64,000 nucleotides of DNA from Catenaria anguillulae PL171 (lineage: Eukaryota > Blastocladiomycota > Blastocladiomycetes > Blastocladiales > Catenariaceae). This document shows positions 37,101 through 48,039 of the stretch, piece after piece (position 1 is the first letter of the stretch; the number at the start of each line of letters is the position of its first letter). The notes below the pieces were generated by a model. It ran no database searches. It was not told where the DNA came from and saw only the letters and a list, made by a program, of their open reading frames with translations. The translations under genes and the position numbers were made by a program. The stretch spans positions 682,001-746,000 of the forward strand of contig MCFL01000006.1 in the NCBI GenBank assembly GCA_002102555.1. The letters are read 5' to 3'.

Positions 37101-37207
37101 TTGTCATGTGCAGCACCAGTGTCGTTGATGATGATCTTGGGGGTTACTGTCATGAGCTTGCTTCGCTTGACGAACCAACTTGATGGCGCATGAACATGTG
37201 CGAACAT
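34136..37207 (-). CDS. DUF6604-like fungal protein of unknown function
   Basis: About 1,000 residues. The N-terminal segment LPPSLFECYKLYKMDSERLA leads into WLCETATSLGF, then SVPHRVIDWACRAIHYRR and HVHFISVLESVVTIL. This pattern (a 'YKxDTxxxxxWLxxTA' opening, an 'aI..R..' helix and a 'HxxFIxvLe' helix) is that of DUF6604, a domain common in filamentous fungi with no known function. The rest is mostly helical. A possible intron lies near 35560-35605, though its ends do not keep the frame without one lost base. A same-sense frame change near 34560 separates WWTERHP from SDEPLPSGNKPS. The C-terminal helices (VEFLVKFRNQVHEYCEEQL) are well formed. The start at 37207 is the first ATG that leads straight into the basic N-terminal segment; a second at 37153 is possible. 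The gene is head to head with BRR2, about 470 bp apart. Confidence 0.5.
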
Positions 37208-37674
37208 GGCTGTCACGGTCGCGACTAAGCTTGAAGTTGAAGTGATCGGCCTTTCGATCGGCCGCCGTCGATCAATCAAGATGCTGGAAGGAAGAATCAC
37301 AATTGCAATATTGCAATGTCGATGATAATGACCAGAGCAACAATGAATGTACATGATTAGCCCATCTCTTGCGACTCTCGGCATTCACCCAAAACTTGAC
37401 CGAAATATAGTCTCCGCCAGTCTCACGCCGCTCGTGCAACGGCCTGCTCGTTCACCGTGATCCCCCTACCAAGTCCCAAGTCATTCCCTCACTCTCTTTG
37501 TTGCAGGTGCTTATCCAACAATTGTCTTTCCATTCCTCAATTGCATCTCGTGTATCCTCTGAGCGCAAGAGTCAGATTGTACGCTTCTTTCATCTTTTTG
37601 CCTTCTCCACTCCATGCACTCACCAGGGTCAATGATCCATCCGTCTCCCAGACTCGCTGCTGTTTCCAATCACC

Positions 37675-40600
37675 ATGGCCGACCACTCTGGCAACAAAGG
37701 CGGCGGCGGCAAACGCCAGCAACCTGATTACTCGTATGCCGCCAACCACAACCTCGTCCTCACCGCCAACCGGTCCGAACTGCCCCGCCGCGACAATGAG
37801 CCCACGGGCGAACCAACAACGCTGGCCGGTCGCATTTCCCTCAAGGACATGGGATCACGCGCAGAGCGAGACTTGACCCAACTCGCACAGTACAAGGAAC
37901 AACGCAGGGACGAGCAGGTCAAGAAGGAGAAGCAAAAGGTTGGTGGCAAGGAATCAAATCGGTATGTTCTGCCTTTTCTCGGAGGAGCAAGATTGTGATA
38001 CTCACTCCCGCCAATCCTTTCGTAAAACAGCTTGGGCTCCGACTTTGCCTCCATTCTCGAAGCCGCAGAATCATTCGAAGGCCTGCGTTACCGCCCACGC
38101 ACTGCCGAATCACGCACCGCCTACGAACTCATCTTGTCATTTGTCTCGGGCAAAATCGGCGACGTTTCCAACGACATTTTGCGCAGTGCTACCGACCAAA
38201 TTCTCGAAATCTTGCGCTCCGACCTGCGCGATTTTGAAAAGAAGGCAGAGGTGGAAGCCATTGTGGATCTCAAGCTCGCGGAAGAGTCGTACTCGACAGT
38301 ACTCAACTTGGCGAAAAAGCTCGTGGATTACGATGCGGCCACCGACAAGGCCACGGTCCAGTCGGACGAGCTGGACGAGCAGGTTGGTGTCGCCGTCATT
38401 TTCGAAGAGGACGAGGGCGACGACGATGAGGTTGGTGCGATGGGGATGGAGGAAGGCGAAGAGCGAGTCGACCCGTTTGAAGTTGCCGACGACTCCACGG
38501 GCAAAGACGGCGACAAGCTTGCCGTGGACCAACTAGATGACATGCAAGTCGATGGCGCACTGGATGCCGACGAGGTTGTACTCGACGATCACCGGTCCCG
38601 GCGCACAGTCACAGTATCGCCGCATGATGTGGATGCGTTCTGGTTGCAACGCAAAGTGTCAAGTGTCGTGGACGATGCTCACATTGCCCAGCAAAAGGCT
38701 GCGGCCGCTTTCGAGATCCTTGCATCGGCCGAAAGCTCGCGCGAGGCGGAAAACGAGCTCATGGAATTGTTCGAGTACGACCATTTCGATTTGGTCAAGC
38801 TGTTGACGGCCAATTCGCATGTGATTGTGTACTGCACGCGGCTGGCAAAGGCGGCGACCGATGCCGAGCGCGAACAGGTTTTGGAGGAAATGCGCGAGCG
38901 CGGGTTGGACAAGGTGTTGCGTGAGCTTGGATTGGCCACGAGTACCGCTGGTCGGTCCGGACCCACCCCCATGGATGTGGACTCGCCCACCAAAAAGTCG
39001 TCGTCATCCGCTGCTGCCACGACCAGTGCTGGCGCCATCGATGCGTACGCTCCGAAATCCGTCCTCGACCTCGAGTCTATGGCATTTGCCAACGGCGCGC
39101 ACACCATGACCAACAAGAAGGTTGGCCTTCCGAAGGGCTCGTTCAAGCGCAGCAAAAAGGGGTACGAGGAGATTCACGTGCCCGCCCCACAAGCCCACCC
39201 ATGGATGAGTCGGAAAAGCTTGTGCCAATCGCCGACTTACCTGCTTGGGCGCAGCCCGCGTTCAAAAACACCACGTCGCTCAACCGCGTCCAGTCCCGGC
39301 TCTACGAAACGGCCTTCAAGCGCACATCGGAAAACATGCTCATCTGCGCGCCGACCGGTGCGGGCAAGACCAACTCGGCCATGCTGACCATTTTGGGCTT
39401 GATTGGCGAGTACCGCAATCCCGACACGGGCGCAATTGCTTTGGATGCATTCAAGATCATTTACGTTGCGCCCATGAAGGCCCTGGTCCAGGAAATGGTG
39501 GGCAATTTCGGTCAGCGGCTTGCGCCGTTTGGCATCAAGGTCGGCGAGCTCACGGGTGATGCCCAAATGAACAAGCAGCAATTGTCCGAGACGCAAATGA
39601 TTGTCACGACGCCGGAAAAGTGGGACGTGATCACGCGCAAGGGCACGGATCGGTCGTACACGTCACTTGTCCGCTCGTCATTATTGACGAAGTACACTTG
39701 TTGCACGACGACCGCGGGCCTGTTATCGAGTCGATTGTCGCGCGCACGCTGCGCCATGTCGAAAGCACGCGCGACTATGTGCGGCTGGTCGGCTTGAGTG
39801 CCACGCTGCCCAACTACCACGACGTGGCCTCGTTCATGCGCGTGCGGTCCACGGGCCTGTTCCATTTCGACTCGCGGTACCGCCCGTGTCCACTTCAGCA
39901 GCAGTACATTGGCATCACGGAAAAGAAGGCGCTCAAGCGGTTCCAAGTCATGAACCAGGTCACGTACGAGAAGGTGGCCGAACAAATGGGCAAAAACCAG
40001 GTGCTCGTGTTTGTGCATTCGCGCAAGGATACCGCCAAGACGGCACGCCAGATTCGGGACATGGCCATCGAGCAGGGAACTGTTGGCAAGTTGATTGGGT
40101 CGGATGCGAGCCGGGCCGTGTTGACGAGCGAGGTCGAGTCCGTGCATGACAAGGATCTCAAGGAGCTTTTGCCGTATGGGCTCGGGATTCACCACGCCGG
40201 CATGAACCGTGCCGATCGGACGCTTGTTGAGGATTTGTTTGCCGACGGCCATTTGCAAGTGCTTTGCTCGACGGCCACGTTGGCATGGGGTGTCAATTTG
40301 CCCGCGCATTCCGTCATCATCAAGGGGACCCAAGTGTACAACCCGGAAAAGGGCAAGTGGGTCGAGCTCAGTCCGCAGGACGTATTGCAAATGCTGGGCC
40401 GTGCGGGTCGCCCGCAGTTTGACACATTTGGCGAGGGTATCATCATCACGACCCATTCCGAGCTCCAATACTATTTGTCACTGCTCAATGCGCAATTGCC
40501 CATCGAGTCGCAGCTCGTGTCCCGTCTTGCCGACGTTCTCAACGCCGAGCTGGTGCTAGGCTCCATTGCAACTCGCCAAGACGCGGTCGAGTGGATGTCG

Positions 40601-43600
40601 TACACGTACTTGCATGTGCGGATGCTGCGTTCTCCTGGTGTGTACGGGGTGCCTGTGTCCGAGGTCGAGGCGGACCCAACCCTGTTGCAGCGTCGTGTCG
40701 ACATGGTGCATGCGGCGCTGGCCACGCTCGAAAAGAATTTCCTCGTCAAGTACGATCGGCGCACGGGCAAGCTGGCAAGTACGGAGCTGGGCCGGATTGC
40801 CGCACACTACTACATTGCACACGCGTCCATGGCCATGTATCACCAGCAATTGCGGCCGCAGTCGACACTCATTGACGTGTTCCGCGTGTTTTCGCTCAGT
40901 TCCGAGTTCAAGTACATTCCCGTGCGCGAGGAGGAAAAGATGGAATTGCAAAAGCTGGCCGAGCGTGTACCGATTCCCATCAAGGAAAACCCCGACGAGC
41001 CCACGGCCAAGATCAATGTCCTCTTGCAGTCGTACATTAGCCAGCTCAAGTTGGACGGCTTCTCGCTCATGGCCGATCTCGTTTACGTGACGCAATCCGC
41101 GGGCCGTTTGTTCCGTGCTCTCTTTGACATGTCGATGCGCCGCGGGTGGGCTCAGTTGGCGCGTGTGTGCTTGGATGCATGCAAGATGGTGGAGCGGCGG
41201 CAGTGGTCAAGCATGACCCCGTTGCGCCAGTTCCGTAACATCCCGGCCGAGGTCATCAAGCGGCTCGAGCGCAAGGAGTTGAGCTTTGATCGGTACTTGG
41301 ACCTATCGCCCGAGGAGTTAGGAGAGCATGTGGGTGCTGCCCGGTTCGGAAAGACCATCCACCGGTTTGTGCATCAGATCCCGCGCATGAACGTGGATGC
41401 GGTCGTGCTGCCCATTTCCCGGTCGTTGGTCAAGGTGGATTTGACGCTCACACCCGACTTTCAGTGGGACGAGAAGGTGCATGGCGGCGCACAAGGCTTT
41501 TGGATTTGGGTCAGCGATGTGGACGATGAGCAGCTCCTGTACCACGACTACTTTGTTCTCAAGGCAAAGTATGTCGAAGAGGAGCACATGCTGGCATTTA
41601 CCGTTCCGCTCTTTGAACCGCTCGCGCCAAACTACTTTATTTCCGTCGTGAGCGACTCGTGGTTGCATTCCGAGACCCGGCTACCGTTACCGTTGCGCAC
41701 GCTCTTGTTGCCTGCAAAGTTTGCCCCGCCGACTCAATTGCTTGACTTGCAGCCCTTGCCCGTGTCGACGCTTGCCCCGCACGCCGACTTGTTTTCCAAG
41801 CATGACGGGATCGACTTTTTCAACCCGATTCAAACCCAAGTGTACCACACGGTGTACATGTCGGACGACAATGCCCTCGTTTGCGCGCCGCCCGGGTCGG
41901 GTAAAACCATCATTGCCGAGTGGGCCGTCCTGCGTGCCCTGTACAGCAAAGCGCGGTCCAGCGACCAGCGGATCGTGTACATGGTACCTTACGATGCTGT
42001 GGCCAAGTTGCGTTTCCGCCAATGGTCGGCCAAGTTTGGCCAACGGTTCAACGTGGTCTTGCTTACAGGCCAAACCACGCGCGATTTGCAGTTGCTTGAC
42101 CGTGGCGACCTCATCATTGCGACCGCCAAAGATTGGGACGCTCTCTCGCGCCGCTGGCGCCAGCGCAAGAACGTGTACAACACATACCTGTTCATCGCAG
42201 ACGAGCTGCACTTGCTCTCGGATCCAGACGTGGGTGTGACCATGGAAATTGCCTGCAGTCGGATGCGCTTCATTTCTGCCCAGCGCGAGTCGGATGATGG
42301 GCCAAAGGTCCGCATACTTGGTTTGGGGGCGTCCATGGCAAATGCCAAGGACGTTGGTGACTGGCTTGGGTGTCAGCAGCAGCACACGTTCAACTTTGCT
42401 CCGAGCGCGCGTCCGAACCCGTTGCCCGTCAATGTGCAAGCGTTCCAGATCCCGCATCCGCCGTCCATGCTCCTCGCCATGATCAAACCCACGTACACGC
42501 TCTTGTCTCAGCTCGAAGCCAAGCAGCAAGCCATTGTTTTTGTCGCAGGCCGTGCACAGTGTGCGCTTGTAGCCACCGAGTTGGCCGCATGGATGACGGA
42601 AAATCAGACGTGGCTGCGTGTGGATCCCGAGTCGTCGGCGTTCAGGCAGCTGACGGCTGATTTCGACCCGGCGCTGCAAGACTCGATTGCAAGTTCTGGT
42701 ATCGGTTGGGTCCACGAAAACATGACGCCAAGGCAATTGGACAACATGCTCTCACTGTACAAGATGGGCGCCATTCAAGTGCTCTTGTCGACCCGCATTG
42801 CATGCTGGCAACTCGAAGAACTCCAGTGCCACCACGTCTTCATTCTCGGTACCCAGTTCTATGACGGCCAAGTGCACACGTACGCCGACTACCCCGTGCC
42901 AGATGTGCTGCACATGCTCGGGCGCGGGACAAGCAAGGCACATCTCATGACGCTCGCCACAAAGAAGGAGTATTACAAGCGATACCTCAACGAGCCCATG
43001 GTTGTCGAGTCGCAACTGGACCGGCACACGCTTCTGGACCATTTCAACGCAGAGGTTGTAACCAAGACGATTGAAAACAAGCAAGACGCCGTCGATTACT
43101 TGACATGGACGCTCATGTACCGCCGAATGACGCTCAACCCCAACTACTATGGCCTCACGGGCGTGTCGGAGCGCCATCTCTCGGATTTCCTGTCCGACCT
43201 TGTGGAGTCGGCCGTCAACGATTTGGCCAAGGGCAAGTGCATCACGAGCGAAGACGATTACGACTTGTCGCCGCTCAACTTGGGCATGATTGCTGCGTAC
43301 TATTACGTGAGCACAGAGACGGTCGAGATGTTTGCTCTGTCCATCAACAAGGACACCAAGGTCCGCGGCTTGCTCGATGTGGTCTCGCACGCAATCGAGT
43401 TGGCGCATTTGCCCGTCCGCCACCACGAGGCCGGTGTGTTGCGCAAGCTGCACGACCAAGTGTGCAAGGAAAAGCTCGGGTCCGACGCAAAGTTCATTGA
43501 CCCGCACGTCAAGGCGCACATTTTGTTGCAGTGCCACTTTTCGCGCGTGCAGTTACCCGTGGACCTGCAGGCCGATTTGCAAATGGTCCTGCGCGAAGTT

Positions 43601-44305
43601 GTCCCGCTGCTATACGCTGCCGTGGATGTGATTTCGTCGCACGGGTGGCTCAACGTTGCCCTGGCCGCCATGGAACTGTGTCAGATGTGCGTGCAGGGCT
43701 TGTGGAACAAGGACTCGCCACTTCTGCAACTGCCGACCGTGACGCGCGCACATCTTGCGCGGTTCCGCGAGTTCGGTGCAGAGTCAGTGTACGACATGAT
43801 GGAGCTCGAGGAGGAGGACCAGACAAAGCTGCTTTCCGTGTTCTCGCAAGCCCAAGTTGCGCAAATCGTCACATTTGTCAACACGTATCCGAGCTTTGAA
43901 GTCGAGCACGAGGTCGACGACGAGGACGCATGTGCCAACGCACCCATCCCGTGCCACGTTGTGTTGCGCCGCGAAGACGACACGTCGGGCGACAATGTGG
44001 TTGCCCCACTGTTCCCAGCGGAAAAGTCGGAGAATTGGTGGTTGGTCATTGGCGATGTACGGTCGCGGGCACTCTATGGTATCAAGCGTGTGACGGTCGG
44101 TCAAGAGCTCAAGACCCGTGTGGATTTCGTTGTCCCCCAGCCAGGCACGCACAAGTTGTCCATGTACTTTATGAGCGATTCGTACCTCGGGTGTGATCAA
44201 GAGTTTGAGTTTACCGTGACGGTGGCCGAGGGAGAAGATGACGACAGCGATGAGGAGGACGAGGAGAAAAGTGGCGAGGAGGATGGCATGGATGTCGATG
44301 AGTAA
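37675..44305 (+). CDS. BRR2: U5 snRNP RNA helicase BRR2 (SNRNP200)
   Basis: About 2,185 residues with one intron (37962-38030). The N-terminal segment has the Brr2 signatures NHNLVLTANRSE and EPTGEPTTL, then DVDAFWLQRK (plug region). Two Ski2-like helicase cassettes follow, each ending in a Sec63 domain. The first is complete: CAPTGAGKTN, TPEKWDVITRK, IIDEVHLLHDD, LSATLPNY, LGRAGRPQFD. The second keeps a Walker A (PPGSGKT) but has IADELHLL, LGLGASMANA and a divergent motif VI (MLGRGTSKA), in line with the catalytically inactive second cassette of known Brr2 proteins. The helicase unwinds U4/U6 to activate the spliceosome. Two same-sense frame changes, at the C4 run 39185-39188 and near 39680 (inside VRLVIIDE), fall in conserved sequence. 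The last 4.6 kb is one unbroken frame. The C-terminal tail is acidic. Confidence 0.97.
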
Positions 44306-44423
44306 GATGTCATGCATCAGTGTTTTTGTGGTTTTGTTTCATTCCGTCTGTCGAGCCAATAGCAATTGTCGCCCATGCGTGCATAAGCAAGATATGTAAT
44401 TCATGTATTCACACGATTGATAA

Positions 44424-46194
44424 TCAATAGCAGTCCATCAAGTTACTTTCCAATCCCTCTTGATCCTCATCACTCCGCCTGTGCTGATAAAAATGCACAG
44501 TCGCCAACAAGTCCTGCAGCTCCGACTCGTATTCGAGCACAGCCTCCTCTTCGTCCCTAGCCTCCGTTTCACCTTCCACTGCATTGGTTCCGTTCACCTC
44601 CGCATTCTGCCTGTCATCATGTGGCGCCCGAATTCGCTCCAAAAGCCCCGACGACAACGTCGCACACGGCTCATTGATTCCTCCCGTCAGCGATTCGAGG
44701 GCGCTCAACAACTCGGCTTGCTCGCGCAAATCACACCACTCAACCGAGGCAAACACATTTAGGGCAAGCAGGCACTCGCCAGCATGCCGCTCGTGCGTCG
44801 GTATTCAACAAGTGCACGGCAAATCGTTACGAACAACCGTTGAGTCGATTCCAGGGACGATTTGGTTTGAGAAAGTGCCTTGGCGAGCGTGTGGTACGGC
44901 CAACGCACACTCGGGTCAGTTCCTATTGCACCCGCGAGCCAGTGTTGAACAGGGTCAGCCAATCTCGGTTCGGCGTGAAGCACCCATTGCGCGACAGCAG
45001 CAAGCACAGCCGATGTCGAGTCGGGATCGAGTGCAAGTATGCGTTGAGCAAACGGCACCACAAGGGTTGCTTCGGGCAGATCGCGAATCAGGTTGACGGC
45101 GTCCGAGATCCAGCCATGCGATACGAGCGAATTGAATATGGACACGTGATCCATGCCAGTCAGCGAGGCCGGAAAACGAGCTAATCCGAGCCATTTGCGT
45201 CGGATCAAGTGATTGGGAGACGTTGCCAGTGGAGACAGCAACTGGCGCTCGTCGTCGACAAGCGCAATATTCGACTCGACAAGTGTAGACGCGAGCTCAA
45301 CTGCTGCGAGACCACGGTGGACGGCGTGTAGATGTGTGTGCGGCTGTGGAATGATGGACAAAAGTGGGATGAGGAGCGGAGACAGCGATGGTCGATCCGC
45401 AGAGGAAACGGGTCGAATCAACTCGAGAACGAGCAGACAGGCTTGTCGGACGATCTAGAGAACATGACAGCAGGGAATGTTGAGAGAATACGCTCGTAGA
45501 GACAGTGAAGAGAGGATGAGAGCAACGTACGTTGACATTGTTGTGGTGCAGACAAGCTCGGAGCATTGCAGAATCGAGCGAGTTCAATGCGACTTGGTGA
45601 CGAAACAAACAAGAGCTTGACGCGTATTCCAGGACACCGAGTATCAAGTGAGACTCGGGATACAGAGAGGACATCTATAGAACGCTCGTGAATATGCGTA
45701 CTTGGTCGCATAAAGGGAACTCTCGAAAATGTGAAGTGGCGGACCGAATTGACATGACCGGAAACACTGTGGTGAATGATGGATCGCACGAGGTCCATTG
45801 GCCATCCATCAGCGGGTAGCACGGGCGCTGTGGATCCGGCTTGTTCGAGAAGCCGTTCACGAAGGCAATAGAGCCTCAATGCAAACAATGCCAACCGACC
45901 ATCCACCTGATCTTCGTCGTGCATCTGTTGGGAATCGGGTACGGCGAGGCGGAGACATTTCTGGATGGCGCCGAGCGATTGCGAAAGAGCAGCAAGTGCC
46001 AGAGGGTGGTGATGCCGTGAAAACTCGCAGATGGCCGAGTACAGGCGATCATGGAAGCAGTCCTCTTGGATGAGAGAGCTGCACTGAGCAAGCTGGGAGA
46101 GCAGGTCGACAAGAGCAGCTTGCCATTCGTCTACGATCGCCGGGTTTGCGGTTGGGCGATTGCCGGAGGTGCTGGCGGTCATAGTCCCATTCAT
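44424..46194 (-). CDS. Helical-repeat protein of unknown function
   Basis: About 540 residues in three exons, with introns 45675-45744 and 45455-45530 (donor GTACGT). Almost all predicted alpha helix in amphipathic pairs (for example LVDLLSQLAQCSSLIQ, HLILGVLEYASSSCLF, ALNSLDSAMLRAC, IVRQACLLVLELI), which suggests a HEAT- or ARM-like solenoid. The C-terminal 80 residues are acidic (ETEARDEEEAVLEYESEL). A same-sense frame change near 44765 separates SGMLAS from LALNVFASVEW. I do not recognise the family; solenoid chaperones such as proteasome assembly factors or glomulin-like proteins are possible, but no motif decides it. The gene is convergent with BRR2 (about 120 bp apart) and head to head with the following membrane protein gene. 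Start at the ATG at 46194. Confidence 0.55.
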
Positions 46195-46585
46195 GGTCAG
46201 TGCAGTTGTAATCGAATAGTGCCAACGGTATCACAACTGTTGTGCAGGGATGGTGCCTCTGTCATCACACGCAAGGGCAGTGCGCAAATCAATCACGCAC
46301 GGAAAAATGCCTGAACGAGATCACCGATCGGAGTGTGGAAATCTGCAGTCGAATGCCGCCACTGATCGAGTTTCAATCCTGCATCCAATGCATCCAATAC
46401 ATACCTACTTGCTCGTTGCGCCTGCATCAAGTCGGCACTCTTACTCCAAGTGCCCAAAGTTGGCATCTGTCTTTTTCACTCAGCAGCGATTGCAATCCAG
46501 TACTGTATCGCCTCATCATCCCCCTAAAGAGCAGCCGCCGACCGCTGAGTCCGCTGTGACCTCCGACCACTGTCCCACCGCCGTC

Positions 46586-47906
46586 ATGTCAACCCCGACC
46601 GAATCATTCGCCCTTCTCGTCAAGGGCAACACCAACCAACCAGCCCGTGGGTCTTTGCTGCACTGCCAGCAAGTCTTGACACACCCGTCTTTGACGTTTG
46701 CTCATTCACGCCGTCCACCAATGGATCCAATGCTCGCCAACAAGTGTCCTGCCCAATGGCCCCGCCACCGGCCACCAAAGGCCGCCTTGACCAATGCCAG
46801 CAAGCCAAATGCTCGCTCGCCTTTTCGTAATTCCAAGACAAGACCAAGTCGACGTTTGGCGACGATGTGCGCTCTTGGCTTCGCAACGGGAACGCCGTTC
46901 CCATCATGGAGTCTGGTACATACTGGAACAACCAAAATTGTCTCGCGTTACATGCAGCCAGATTCAGTCCAACTCTTGCCTTCCCTTGTGATCGCATAAC
47001 AGCCTCACAATTGACCGACTGCTCTCTCAAGCACTGCATTTCCGAATACTGGGCCGCATACGGGTCGCTGTGCATCTCCCTGGATGCTCCCATCTTTCGC
47101 ACCAATGGAATTACTTTGCCACGTCTTCCGCCAAACGCCGACCCTTCGCTTGGCCAGCTGCACCGAGACTACCTGGCGTCCAATCCCTCCTCTACCAAGC
47201 TCGGCATCTGTGCACCGATCCCACCCCTCGGTGTCCCATGTGACCCAAAACAAAACCAATTCATTGGCGGTGCATACCTCCGTGCAGGCGGTCTGGGTAT
47301 TCCCAACCTCGAGCCCATGCCGAAAACCGCCATTTTGTCCCCGCAATTGCCTCAAGGCTCACCCTGGCCCCGTGTCGTTGACGGTGTCCAACCATTGAAC
47401 CCTGTCCGCCTTCTCTTTGCACTGCCGCCCGAGCTCAAATCCGACTACTGGAACACGGCCTAAGTACTGGAGCGCAAGATTGCCGGATCGCCAGCTGTCC
47501 GCTCAACCCAAGCAACCGAACCGGGTTTTGCTCGCCGTCCATTGTCGACAATCAGGGCCAATGGGCCGTGGATTACATTGGCGTGCAGCGGCCCGTGGAC
47601 CCAAAGGTGAACCCACCAACAAATGCCACTCCGACGCAGCCAAATTCGAAGCGGAAGGTCAAGGTCGGGACAATTGGAATGCTTGTGGTGGCTGTGTGGA
47701 TCGTGTTTGTCGTTGCTGGGGCCGTGCGAGCGTTCTTACTCATTCGTCGCATGTCGCGCCGCAAGAGGAATGTGGGTAACGGTGGGCAAAATGCCAACGA
47801 ACTTCACGCCATGTCGACGCCAAGCGCAACGGGACAGGGTCTGGAAGAGCGAGTCGGAAAGCGTGATGAGACATTACCTCGCTATGCTCCTTTGATTTCC
47901 ATCTGA
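46586..47906 (+). CDS. Putative single-pass membrane glycoprotein, unknown family
   Basis: About 440 residues assembled from adjoining frames. The middle part (46866-47460) has scattered cysteines (GICAPIPPLGVPCDPK, TDCSLKHCISEYW) as in an extracellular domain. Near the C-terminus a possible N-glycosylation site (NPPTNATPT) precedes one strong membrane helix (VGTIGMLVVAVWIVFVVAG) and a basic stop-transfer segment (RRMSRRKR), then a short cytoplasmic tail ending LPRYAPLISI. This fits a type I surface protein. No signal peptide is visible at the chosen ATG, so the N-terminus may lie elsewhere or be affected by lost bases. Same-sense frame changes occur near 46640 and 47463, and an in-frame TAA at about 46831 needs another explanation (sequence error or an unseen intron). 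No family recognised. Confidence 0.45.
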
Positions 47907-48039
47907 TTCTTTCGAAAAGCATTGATGATACATGAATGAGCAATTGTATTTGGCACTGACAAAAGGTACAAACAACACGCTCATTTGAATGCGAGAAAGG
48001 CACTCAGGGAAACAATAAACACTATCACCCGTTCTTCAC

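Noticed and set aside
39512-40468. Long minus-strand open frames over BRR2 (also 41687-42736 and 42752-43537)
   Set aside because: Antisense shadows of a strongly conserved helicase; composition follows the codon positions of BRR2.
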